Assembly: GCA_965227315.1 (NCBI GenBank)
Contig: OZ245737.1
Location: 2,976,001-3,040,000 of the forward strand
Direction of reading: 5' to 3'
Origin: JANQHS01 sp965227315
Lineage (GTDB): Bacteria; Bacteroidota; Bacteroidia; Cytophagales; CCMP332
Length of the DNA stretch: 64,000 nt
This document shows positions 17,259 to 25,344 of the stretch, in pieces. The position numbers and the translations under genes are program-made. The notes beneath the pieces are model-generated. The model searched no databases, had not been told where the DNA came from, and saw nothing but the letters and a program-made list of their open reading frames with translations. Numbering within the stretch: the stretch's first letter is position 1; every line of letters begins with the position of its first letter.

Positions 17259-17756
17259 TTAGCTTGGATCTACAAGAAACAACGTCTGGCCGAACTCAAC
17301 CGGAGTGGCATCATCCGCAACAACTTTGACGATCGTGCCTGAAACCTCAGATTCTATTTCATTGAACAGTTTCATTGCCTCTATGATGCAGACTGTGTTT
17401 CCTTTGTCGATCTTATCTCCCACATTGACAAATGGATCGGACTCAGGATTGGCAGAACGATAAAAAGTGCCGATCATCGGAGCTTTGACAGCAACGTATT
17501 TTGATTCGTCTCCTGCTCCTGACGCACCCCCTTCATCGGAAGCCGGCGCAGCAGGTGGGGCGGTTGGTTGAGCAGCAACAGCAGGTGCCGGTGCCGGGGT
17601 TGCCACCGGCGCAGGAGCGGCTATGACCGGAGCGACCTGTTGAACTTCTGAATTCTTCTTTACTGAAAGTTTGAATTGATCGGTCTCAATATTGACCTCA
17701 TCCATCCCGGATTCTTTAATGAAATTAATGAGATCCTGAATTTCTTTAGCTTTCAT
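17259..17756 (-). CDS. accB: Biotin carboxyl carrier protein of acetyl-CoA carboxylase
   Basis: 165 residues from ATG 17756; the frame extends nine codons further upstream but that would overlap efp, and homologues begin MKAKEIQDL. N-terminal helical region, an Ala/Pro-rich flexible linker (about 40-72) and a biotinyl domain with EAMKL, Lys129 being the biotinylation site. Carries carboxybiotin between AccC and the carboxyltransferase. Located between efp (7 bases) and accC (9 bases). Confidence 0.95.
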   Translation of the reverse strand: MKAKEIQDLINFIKESGMDEVNIETDQFKLSVKKNSEVQQVAPVIAAPAPVATPAPAPAVAAQPTAPPAAPASDEGGASGAGDESKYVAVKAPMIGTFYRSANPESDPFVNVGDKIDKGNTVCIIEAMKLFNEIESEVSGTIVKVVADDATPVEFGQTLFLVDPS

Positions 17757-17763
17757 AGTCTTT

Positions 17764-18327
17764 TTATTTAACTCTTTCGACATAAGATCTATCCCTCGTG
17801 TCTACTTTGATTTTTTCGTCGTTGTTAATGAACAAAGGTACCTTTATTTCCGCACCGGTCTCAAGGGTAGCAGGTTTGGAAGCATTGGTAGCCGTATCTC
17901 CCTTCAGACCCGGCTCGGTATAGGTTATCGCCAATTCCACAAAAGGCGGAAGGTCACAGGAAAGAGGCAGTTCGTTTTCTGCATGAAATAATATTTCGAC
18001 TTCTTGTCCTTCTTTCAAAAGGTCCCAGCCATCGATTTGATCCTTGGGAATGGCCACCTGTTCGTAGGTATTGGTGTCCATGAAATGAAAGCCTGTATCG
18101 TCGCTATACAGAAATTGATGAGACCTTCTTTCAATTCTGGCAGTCTCAACTTTGACACCAGCGTTAAAAGTATGATCAATGACCTTACCGCTTTCAATGC
18201 CCTTTAATTTCGTTCGCACAAAGGCTCCGCCTTTGCCTGGTTTTACATGTTGGAACTCCACAATGGTGAAAAGCTGGCCATTGTGAACAATGCATAATCC
18301 GTTTTTAAAATCTGCTGTAGTCGCCAT
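17764..18327 (-). CDS. efp: Translation elongation factor P
   Basis: 187 residues, typical EF-P with three beta-barrel domains. It relieves ribosome stalling at polyproline. The tip loop PGKGGAF (Lys32) has the lysine form at the position modified in EpmA-type organisms; whether it is modified here cannot be told. The C-terminus with KVDTRDRSYVERVK is the conserved OB-domain end. It sits between fabH and accB, an arrangement known in many bacteria. Confidence 0.97.
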   Translation of the reverse strand: MATTADFKNGLCIVHNGQLFTIVEFQHVKPGKGGAFVRTKLKGIESGKVIDHTFNAGVKVETARIERRSHQFLYSDDTGFHFMDTNTYEQVAIPKDQIDGWDLLKEGQEVEILFHAENELPLSCDLPPFVELAITYTEPGLKGDTATNASKPATLETGAEIKVPLFINNDEKIKVDTRDRSYVERVK

Positions 18328-18341
18328 AGAAAAATTGAAAA

Positions 18342-19340
18342 TTAAGGATTATAAGCCCATTTTACATACACGGCGCCCCAGGTAAATCCACCGCCAAAAG
18401 CTGACAGAATAATGTTATCACCTTTTTTCAGTTTGTCCTCGTAATCCCTAAGACAAAGAGGAATGGTGGCAGAGGTTGTATTTCCGTAATTCTGAATTGT
18501 GATCATCACCTTGTCCAAAGGCAAACCCATACGATTTGCGGTAGCATCGATGATCCTTTTGTTTGCCTGGTGGGGGACGAGATAGGCTACATCATTAGGT
18601 TGGAGGTTATTTCTTTTCATGATATCATAAGAGATGTCAGCCATATTCTTTACGGCAAACTTGAAAACATCTCTTCCTTCCTGATACACGTAATGGAGTC
18701 TCTGGTCGACCGTTTCATGAGTGGGTGGTTTCCTGGATCCGCCTGCCTTTTGATGAAGGTGTACCCAACCCGAGCCATCTGAAAAATGCTTGTCATCCAA
18801 AATCCCGTAGCCTTCCGTATTTGGCTCCAGCATGACGGCCCCTGCACCATCACCAAAGATGATACAAGTGGTTCTGTCAGTATAATCAACGATTGAGGAC
18901 ATTTTATCCGAACCCACTACGATGACCTTCTTGTATCTTCCGCTTTCAATAAACCTGGATGCGGTAGAGAGCGAATAAATAAATCCTGAGCAAGCGGCAT
19001 TGACGTCATATCCGAAAGCATTCTTGGCACCGATCCCATCTCCGATCAGATTGGCTGTTGCGGGGAAGGTAAAATCAGGGGTAACCGTGGCGCAAATGAT
19101 CAGATCGATCTCCATGGGGTCTGTATTGGTCTTCCGGAGCAACTCTTCAATGGCGGGAATAGCCATATGAGAGGATCCCTTGTCTTCACCTTTGAGTATA
19201 TGCCTTTGCTTGATCCCTGTTCTGGAAGTGATCCACTCGTCGTTGGTTTCAACGATCTTCTCAAGTTCTGCATTGCTAAGAATATCATCGGGCACGTAAC
19301 CCGCCACACCTGTTATTGCAGCAGTTATTTTTTCACTCAT
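18342..19340 (-). CDS. fabH: 3-oxoacyl-ACP synthase III (KAS III)
   Basis: 332 residues. Condenses acetyl-CoA with malonyl-ACP to start fatty-acid synthesis. The catalytic triad is visible: Cys117 in DVNAACSGF, His in VPHQANKRIIDA (about 251-262) and Asn in QNYGNTTSAT (about 281-290). It lies 3 bases after plsX, as in many bacteria. Confidence 0.97.
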   Translation of the reverse strand: MSEKITAAITGVAGYVPDDILSNAELEKIVETNDEWITSRTGIKQRHILKGEDKGSSHMAIPAIEELLRKTNTDPMEIDLIICATVTPDFTFPATANLIGDGIGAKNAFGYDVNAACSGFIYSLSTASRFIESGRYKKVIVVGSDKMSSIVDYTDRTTCIIFGDGAGAVMLEPNTEGYGILDDKHFSDGSGWVHLHQKAGGSRKPPTHETVDQRLHYVYQEGRDVFKFAVKNMADISYDIMKRNNLQPNDVAYLVPHQANKRIIDATANRMGLPLDKVMITIQNYGNTTSATIPLCLRDYEDKLKKGDNIILSAFGGGFTWGAVYVKWAYNP

Positions 19341-19343
19341 GAT

Positions 19344-20279
19344 TTAGTCCCTAAAGAATTCCTGGATTTTCTTGGTAATTTCTGATTTGATCATCTTTTC
19401 TGCCTGAAAGATCATATGGCTGATCGCATTTCTATTTGAAACGCCGTGACCAATTAAGACATTTCCGTTGATTCCCAAAATAGGGCTTCCTCCGATTTGC
19501 TCATAATCAAAGCGTTCAAAGAATGGGTCGAGTTTATTGCGGCTTTTCAGCAAGTCGAAAAAGGACTCAGCCATCTTGAGAATGACGTTCCCTGTGAAAC
19601 CATCACAAACGATCACATCGGCCTTGGAATTGAAAAGGTCCCTGCCTTCTATGTTGCCTATGAAGTTAATGCTCTGATCGATTTTGAGTAGCTGATGGGC
19701 GGCCTGAATGGTCGGGGGGCCCTTGGATTCTTCCTCGCCCATATTCATAAGACCTACCTTGGGTTCACGAACATCGAAAATGCCTCTTGCGAAGATCGTT
19801 CCAAGCTGAGCGAATTGTTCAAGGACATCAGCCTTTGTATCGGCGTTGGCACCAACATCAATGATCACCCCGAAACCTCCTTCTTCTTTGGGCATCAAAC
19901 TGGCGATAGCCGGACGAATAATACCGGGAATCGTTTTGATGGTGAACATGGAAGCCACGTGCATCGCTCCGGTGTTTCCCGCTGAGCAGAATGCATCGAT
20001 CTTGCCCATTTTCAAAAGTCCTATTCCGGTAGGAATGCTGGCTTCGGGTTTTTCCTTTAGGGCCTTAACAGGGTGTTCACCCATGCCGATGGCCTTGGGT
20101 GTATGAAGGATTTCGATGCGATCATTGAGGTCATTCGGAAGATGCCGATGTATTTCTTCCTGATCTCCTATGAGCACAATTGAGGTTTCGGGCTCTAGAA
20201 GTCGGAGTGCTTCAATGGCACCCAGTATGGGCTCTTTGGGAGCGAAGTCGCCCCCCATTGCATCGAGACCAATTCTCAT
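19344..20279 (-). CDS. plsX: Phosphate acyltransferase PlsX
   Basis: 311 residues. Converts acyl-ACP to acyl-phosphate for PlsY in phospholipid synthesis. The N-terminal MRIGLDAMGGDFAPKEPILG, CSAGNTGAM (about 99-107) and VCDGFTGNVILKMAE are the family signatures. It lies between rpmF (5 bases) and fabH (3 bases). Confidence 0.97.
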   Translation of the reverse strand: MRIGLDAMGGDFAPKEPILGAIEALRLLEPETSIVLIGDQEEIHRHLPNDLNDRIEILHTPKAIGMGEHPVKALKEKPEASIPTGIGLLKMGKIDAFCSAGNTGAMHVASMFTIKTIPGIIRPAIASLMPKEEGGFGVIIDVGANADTKADVLEQFAQLGTIFARGIFDVREPKVGLMNMGEEESKGPPTIQAAHQLLKIDQSINFIGNIEGRDLFNSKADVIVCDGFTGNVILKMAESFFDLLKSRNKLDPFFERFDYEQIGGSPILGINGNVLIGHGVSNRNAISHMIFQAEKMIKSEITKKIQEFFRD

Positions 20280-20284
20280 TCAGC

Positions 20285-20476
20285 CTATGAGAGATCTTCT
20301 TTTTCGAGAACGACCTGACCCTTATAGTAGAGCTTTCCGTCTACCCAATGAGCACGGTGGTACTGATGTGTTTCACCTGTAGTAGGGTCGATGGCAAAAG
20401 TCTTAGGCGTAGCCTTAACATGTGTCCTACGCTTATCTCTTCTTGTCTTCGAAATTTTCCTTTTGGGGTGCGCCAT
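20285..20476 (-). CDS. rpmF: Large ribosomal subunit protein bL32
   Basis: 63 residues starting MAHPKRKISKTRRDKRRTHV, the standard bL32 N-terminus. The usual zinc cysteines are not present, as in other C-minus L32 forms. It lies between yceD and plsX, the widely conserved order. Confidence 0.97.
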   Translation of the reverse strand: MAHPKRKISKTRRDKRRTHVKATPKTFAIDPTTGETHQYHRAHWVDGKLYYKGQVVLEKEDLS

Positions 20477-20482
20477 AATTCT

Positions 20483-21001
20483 TTACTTCTTTATTTTCTT
20501 TAATTCCTCCCAGCGAGGATCTATTTCATTTTCTTTTTTCTCAGTGTCGGACTCGAAAACGAAATCCTTTTCACTTCCGTCTTCATTCCGAAACCTCGGA
20601 TGCAATTTCCTGAAAGGTATCTCTAAACCTATGTACTCATAAAAGATCTGAGCAAGATTTATTGAGAATGTATCAAATGGGATCAGCGTCATCTCCTCCG
20701 AAAACTCCTCCTCATGATCACCATACTTAAATACATGTTCCCTCTCAACAAAAATATCCTGGTCAAATTCCTCAAGCGACCTGTCGCAAACGAGTTCTAT
20801 TTTCCCATGGATTTTGATCTTGGCATCGATCAAGGTCTCAGTTTTAAACAACCCTACATCTGCCTTGAGATCTCCCTTTTTAAGCAAAGAGTTTTCAAAA
20901 AGCCCAAAGAAATCCGAATCGATCTCAAAGCTCGCAGAATAATCACTTTGCCTGCTTCCGGTTATGGGAATCTCAAAATCTTTCAACGAAACCTTACCCA
21001 T
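20483..21001 (-). CDS. YceD family (DUF177) protein
   Basis: 172 residues. DUF177/YceD proteins are encoded just before rpmF and are linked to 23S rRNA and ribosome accumulation. The central LVCDRSLEEFDQDI (one of the two usual cysteines) and C-terminal ERxxx...DPRWEELKKIKK are typical. It heads the lipid cluster, with a good promoter 18 bases upstream. Confidence 0.9.
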   Translation of the reverse strand: MGKVSLKDFEIPITGSRQSDYSASFEIDSDFFGLFENSLLKKGDLKADVGLFKTETLIDAKIKIHGKIELVCDRSLEEFDQDIFVEREHVFKYGDHEEEFSEEMTLIPFDTFSINLAQIFYEYIGLEIPFRKLHPRFRNEDGSEKDFVFESDTEKKENEIDPRWEELKKIKK

Positions 21002-21018
21002 CCCAAAATTTAAGGGCG

Positions 21019-21050
21019 CAAAGGTACAAATTGAATTATTTTTTTCCCAA
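21019..21050 (-). promoter_or_regulatory. Promoter of the yceD-rpmF-plsX-fabH-efp-accBC operon
   Basis: On the minus strand TTG (21048-21050), a 21-base spacer and TACCTTTG (21019-21026) match the Bacteroidota consensus. The upstream half overlaps the 3' end of pdxA (stop at 21036). Transcription would start near 21013, a very short leader before ATG 21001. Confidence 0.65.
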
Positions 21051-22097
21051 ATCGTCTTGGGAATTGATTTGTTCTTTGCGATTATGAATCAGGTCATTAG
21101 CAAGATTAAATGCAGCCCGAAACGAACTGGCCGAGGCCTTGTTTTTTCCAGCAATGGGAAAGGCGGTCCCATGGTCGGGGGAAGTGCGAATAAAGGATAG
21201 ACCTACGGTACAATTGACTCCGCTTTCGAAAGCCAGGGTTTTGAATGGGATCAGGGCCTGATCATGGTACATTCCCAGGATACCATCAAGGTTTTTAAAC
21301 TGACCGGAACCAAAAAGGCCGTCAGAAGGTATTGGCCCAAAAACAAGATTCTCCTTTTCCCTGAATTCCTCGATCAGGGGAGCCAGCCAATCCACCTCTT
21401 CCGTACCGATCTTTCCGTTTTCACCTGCATGAGGATTGAGCCCCATGACTCCCACTTTGGGTTTAGTGATGCCAAAGTCTTTCTTGAGAGATCCAAGAAG
21501 GGTCGAAAGTTTTTCACGCACTTTTTCCGGAGTGCAGACTTTTGTCACCTCACCAATAGGAACATGCCCGGTCGTTAGCCCAATGCGCAGTTCTTCGGAA
21601 ACCAGAAGCATAAGGGGTTTGCCCTTTGGATCAAGGCTCGAGAAGAATTCCGTCTGACCGGGAAAAGCGAAACCGCTTTTCGAAAGATTTTCCTTTGAAA
21701 CGGGTGCTGTAACCACGGCGGAGATTTTTCCCTGCCTCAAATCATCTCCGGATCTTTCGAGAGCGATTTTTGCCAGGCTACCGGAATAAGCGCTGGGTGT
21801 TCCGGGTTCGACTTTCCCTTCTATATCCTGTAGGTTCAGGAGGTTGATCTTCTTCCTTTTGATGTCCTGAACACTATCGATAGTGTTGAATCGAAAGTCT
21901 TTGGTATTCAATATTCTCATATAATGCGTGAATATTGAAGGCTGACCGTAGATCAGGATCGTTTGATCCTTGATCAGACGTTTATCCATAAAGGTTTTTA
22001 GAATGACTTCCGGCCCTATACCGTTGCAATCCCCGCATGTCACCCCTATGATATTTGCTGGATAATCCTGATTCCCTAACCCCGGTTCCTTTTCCAC
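21036..22097 (-). CDS. pdxA: 4-hydroxythreonine-4-phosphate dehydrogenase
   Basis: 353 residues. Oxidises 4-phosphohydroxy-L-threonine in pyridoxal phosphate synthesis (DXP-dependent route). Motifs: GDCNGIGPEVILKTF (about 22-36), TAPVSKE (about 128-134) with the PGQTEFFSSL segment, and GLNPHAGENG with metal-binding histidine (about 213-222). The frame begins with GTG at 22097. It is divergent from rsmA and upstream of yceD on the same strand, with 34 bases between. Confidence 0.95.
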   Translation of the reverse strand: MEKEPGLGNQDYPANIIGVTCGDCNGIGPEVILKTFMDKRLIKDQTILIYGQPSIFTHYMRILNTKDFRFNTIDSVQDIKRKKINLLNLQDIEGKVEPGTPSAYSGSLAKIALERSGDDLRQGKISAVVTAPVSKENLSKSGFAFPGQTEFFSSLDPKGKPLMLLVSEELRIGLTTGHVPIGEVTKVCTPEKVREKLSTLLGSLKKDFGITKPKVGVMGLNPHAGENGKIGTEEVDWLAPLIEEFREKENLVFGPIPSDGLFGSGQFKNLDGILGMYHDQALIPFKTLAFESGVNCTVGLSFIRTSPDHGTAFPIAGKNKASASSFRAAFNLANDLIHNRKEQINSQDDLGKK

Positions 22098-22155
22098 GGT
22101 CTTATCTCTTTACATTTATCGCTCCAATTGAAGAATAAAAACCCTATTCTCAAAA

Positions 22156-22917
22156 ATGGTTCGACCAAAAAAACATCTGGGGCAGCATTTCCTTAACAAT
22201 GAATCCGTTGCCGAGAGCATCGCAGATGCGCTCCGGAACTTCGACCGTGTGCTCGAGATAGGGCCCGGGACGGGGATGCTGACAAATTGCCTTCTCAAAA
22301 AGGCCCCTGCCAAGTTTTTGGCGGTCGAGAAAGATCCGGAATCTGTGGAATATCTTCAGCAACACTTCCCTTCACTGGAAGTGATTCAGGGTGATATTCT
22401 GAATATGGATTGGGATTTCTTCAATGGAGCCACATACTCCCTGGTTGGAAATCTTCCTTATAATATTTCGAGTCCCATTTTTTTTGAGATCCTGCAAAAC
22501 AGGGAAAACATTGTCGAGGGGGTTTTTATGATTCAAAAAGAGGTAGGTGAGAGGATCATGTCACCGCATGGCTCTAAGGCCTATGGGATTCTCTCCGTAT
22601 TGATCCAGTTGTTTTATTCGACTGAAAAGATCCTACTCGTGAAGCCGGGGAATTTTTTCCCTCCTCCAAAAGTCGATAGCATTGTGATCAGGCTCGAGAG
22701 AAACCAAAGGCAGATGGATGAAAGGCTTTTTCAGGATCTTAAAAGAATAGTCAAATGCTCATTCAACCAGCGCAGGAAAAAGCTGAAAAATTCACTCCAT
22801 GCTCAATTCCCGGAACTGGGATTCGTACCGGAGGAATTCCTTTCTAAAAGGGCCGAAGAATTAAGTCCTGATGATTTTATTTGCATGGCAGAAAATTTCT
22901 ACAATCTCCCGGGCTGA
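22156..22917 (+). CDS. rsmA: 16S rRNA dimethyladenosine transferase
   Basis: 253 residues. Dimethylates two adjacent adenosines near the 3' end of 16S rRNA. SAM-binding VLEIGPGTGMLTNCLL (about 32-47), catalytic NLPYNISS (about 99-106), and the start KKHLGQHFLNNE are diagnostic. A near-consensus TACATTTA at 22111-22118 may be its -7 element. The stop overlaps the MgtE start (TGATG). Confidence 0.96.
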   Translation: MVRPKKHLGQHFLNNESVAESIADALRNFDRVLEIGPGTGMLTNCLLKKAPAKFLAVEKDPESVEYLQQHFPSLEVIQGDILNMDWDFFNGATYSLVGNLPYNISSPIFFEILQNRENIVEGVFMIQKEVGERIMSPHGSKAYGILSVLIQLFYSTEKILLVKPGNFFPPPKVDSIVIRLERNQRQMDERLFQDLKRIVKCSFNQRRKKLKNSLHAQFPELGFVPEEFLSKRAEELSPDDFICMAENFYNLPG

Positions 22918-24269
22918 TGCCGATCGACTTGACAAATGAATTCGTTGCCGTCCTGAGGGAAGCTATTGAGGTCAAGGACCGTGACTTCGTTAGTTCCAGA
23001 ATAGGAGAGTTGCATCCGGCCGATGTTGCAGAGGTTTTCTCCGAGTTGGATCCGGAGGAGGTCAGATTTGTTCTTGACAACATACCGGCTGAATTGGGCT
23101 CCGAAGCTATTGCCGACCTTGATGATGATCACCTTAGAAAATTTCTCAAGGTCCTTCCTGTTCCACAGGTAGCCTCGTTCATCAAAGAACTGGAGTCGGA
23201 TGATGCGGCTGACATCTTACAGGAATTGCCCATCAAAAAGCGTGAGGAGACACTCTTTAGTCTTGATGATCGGGAGAAGGTAAACCACATTATTGATCTT
23301 CTTCATTACGAGGAGGATAGTGCCGGTGGATTGATGGCCAAGGAATTGGTGTCTGCCAATGTCAACTGGACCGTGGTTCAAACAATAGAAGAGCTGCGGA
23401 AGCAAGGGGAGAAGGTTGAAAAGATCTACGCCGTCTATGTGGTTGATAACGATAACAAACTCCTTGGACGCGTAGGATTGAAGAATATTCTGCTCGCCAG
23501 GGACAATACCCTGATCCAGGATATTTATGATCCTGAGATCATTTCCGTTGAAACCTTCGCAGACGAGAAGGAAGTCGCCAATATGATGCAGAAGTATGAC
23601 CTGGAAGCCTTGCCCGTGGTGAACGTGCAGGGACAGTTGCTCGGACGGGTGACCATCGATGATGTTGTTGATGTTATCAAGGAGCAAGCCGAACTGGAAA
23701 GGCAGATCATGTCAGGTATTTCTTCCAATATCGAGGAGGATGATAATGTATGGATACTTTCAAAAGCTCGCTTGCCCTGGCTGATGATCGGAATGATCGG
23801 AGGGTTGCTCGGGGCTGAGTTCATCGGTCTTTTTGAAGGAGACCTGATGTTGATCCCCGCCATGGCCTTCTTTATCCCATTGATCACGGCTACGGGAGGA
23901 AACGTGGGCATCCAATCAAGTTCCATCATCGTACAGAGTCTGGCCAATCAAAATATTTTGAACACTGGCTATTTTGCCCGCTTGGTCAAGGTGATCCTCG
24001 TAGCTCTGGTCAACGGGGTGGTACTGTCAATATTGGTTTTGGGATTTAACCTTCTTCTCGGTCAATCTCTTGCTATCTCCTCGGTTGTTGCGATCGCACT
24101 TTTCTCTGTGATCATCCTTTCCTCTATTATGGGTACGTTCACACCGTTGATTCTGGATCGATTCGGGTTTAATCCTGCTCTTGCTTCAGGTCCTTTCATC
24201 ACCACAGCCAATGATCTCCTCGGCTTAGGTGTATACTTTATAGTTGCTCATTTCCTTTTAGGACTTTGA
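22917..24269 (+). CDS. mgtE: Magnesium transporter MgtE
   Basis: 450 residues from ATG 22917, which overlaps the rsmA stop; the frame opens 12 codons earlier but inside rsmA. The N domain (about 15-125, HPADVAEVFSELDPEE), a CBS pair (about 130-250) with LEALPVVNVQGQLLGRVT, then five membrane helices (about 278-450) with the pore motif TGGNVGIQSS (about 322-331). Mg2+-gated uptake channel in the inner membrane. The next gene overlaps it by 4 bases. Confidence 0.95.
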   Translation: MPIDLTNEFVAVLREAIEVKDRDFVSSRIGELHPADVAEVFSELDPEEVRFVLDNIPAELGSEAIADLDDDHLRKFLKVLPVPQVASFIKELESDDAADILQELPIKKREETLFSLDDREKVNHIIDLLHYEEDSAGGLMAKELVSANVNWTVVQTIEELRKQGEKVEKIYAVYVVDNDNKLLGRVGLKNILLARDNTLIQDIYDPEIISVETFADEKEVANMMQKYDLEALPVVNVQGQLLGRVTIDDVVDVIKEQAELERQIMSGISSNIEEDDNVWILSKARLPWLMIGMIGGLLGAEFIGLFEGDLMLIPAMAFFIPLITATGGNVGIQSSSIIVQSLANQNILNTGYFARLVKVILVALVNGVVLSILVLGFNLLLGQSLAISSVVAIALFSVIILSSIMGTFTPLILDRFGFNPALASGPFITTANDLLGLGVYFIVAHFLLGL

Positions 24270-25225
24270 AAGAAGGGATCAAAGTCTGGAACATACTGGT
24301 CGCCGACCACCTGCATCCCTCGCTGCTACAACTTCAGGACTCATTGCCAATAGTCTTTGATGTCAAGCCCGAGATTACATTTGAAGAAACCCTACGTGTA
24401 GTCGGAAAATATCATGGAATAATTCTGAGGAGCAAGTTCAGGTTTGGCAAGGAATTATTTGAGGCAGCGTCTAATCTGAATTTCCTGGGCCGGGGTGGTG
24501 CCGGCCTCGATGGAATAGATCTTGATCTCGCCAGAGAAAAGAATATTGAGGTTATCAATGCTCCCGAGGGCAATGCAAATGCTGTTGCCGAACACACGCT
24601 TGGAATGCTTCTTTCACTGATCCATAATCTTCATAAGGCGAGTTTGGAGGTTATGGATTTTAAGTGGTTAAGAGAGGAGAACAGGGGCGTTGAACTCAAG
24701 GACCTGGTCGTTGGAATACTGGGGTATGGAAATATGGGAAAGGCCTTTGGGGAATTGGTCAAACTGCTTTCCAAGGAGACCATAGCCTATGATGTGGATC
24801 CAGCGGTTCGAGCTAACCGCGGTGTCAGGCTGGTGGACTTTGAGGCCCTTAAGGAAAGAGCAGAGGTGCTATCCGTTCATATTCCTTTAAATGAAGAAAA
24901 TAGATTTCTTCTTGACTCCAGGTATTTTTCCGGATTCAGAAACCTGAAATTTTTGATCAATACGGCCAGAGGGAAAGTGCTTGATCTGGATGCGGCTGAA
25001 TTGTTACTGAAAAATGAAGAATTCAGAGGATTGGGTTTGGATGTCTTGCCAATCGAGGATTTTAACCGACTTGGTTCAGATCAAAAAATCCAGTACGAGA
25101 GGTTGTTCCACCACCCAAAGGTTTTGGTAACTCCGCACATTGCAGGGTGGAGTATTCAGTCTTTTGAGGGGATCAGCAGAGCCCTTTCCTTGAAGATTAA
25201 AAACCATATCCTACAAAATGGGTGA
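24266..25225 (+). CDS. D-2-hydroxyacid dehydrogenase (PGDH-like)
   Basis: 319 residues. NAD-dependent reduction or oxidation of a 2-hydroxy acid. Cofactor loop GILGYGNMGKAFGEL (about 149-163), catalytic Arg in INTARGKVLD (about 231-240), Glu in GLDVLPIEDF and His in TPHIAGWS (about 289-296) are all present. Length fits short SerA-like enzymes without an ACT domain; the serine pathway role is plausible but not shown. The first start is TTG 24266, overlapping the mgtE stop; the short N-terminus before NILVADHLHP could be trimmed. Confidence 0.85.
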   Translation: MKEGIKVWNILVADHLHPSLLQLQDSLPIVFDVKPEITFEETLRVVGKYHGIILRSKFRFGKELFEAASNLNFLGRGGAGLDGIDLDLAREKNIEVINAPEGNANAVAEHTLGMLLSLIHNLHKASLEVMDFKWLREENRGVELKDLVVGILGYGNMGKAFGELVKLLSKETIAYDVDPAVRANRGVRLVDFEALKERAEVLSVHIPLNEENRFLLDSRYFSGFRNLKFLINTARGKVLDLDAAELLLKNEEFRGLGLDVLPIEDFNRLGSDQKIQYERLFHHPKVLVTPHIAGWSIQSFEGISRALSLKIKNHILQNG

Positions 25226-25236
25226 TTTTATTCCCA

Positions 25237-25244
25237 TATATTTG
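25237..25244 (+). promoter_or_regulatory. -7 element before the TonB receptor
   Basis: TATATTTG matches TAnnTTTG exactly, just after the hydroxyacid dehydrogenase stop, and would give a leader of about 95 bases before the receptor ATG. I see no TTG -33 partner. The leader is AT-rich with no obvious riboswitch. Confidence 0.5.
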
Positions 25245-25344
25245 GCTAGAGGAACCAAAAATATAGGTTCACTATTGTATAAGTAAATTACCTTTTTCAT
25301 TTTTAGCCTCCAATATTATGTTTAGTCCAGTTTAACTAAAGTTG

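Noticed and set aside
25226..25344. Riboswitch or leader RNA before the TonB receptor
   Set aside because: I looked for a cobalamin-riboswitch-like stem set and saw only an AT-rich leader with no conserved box.
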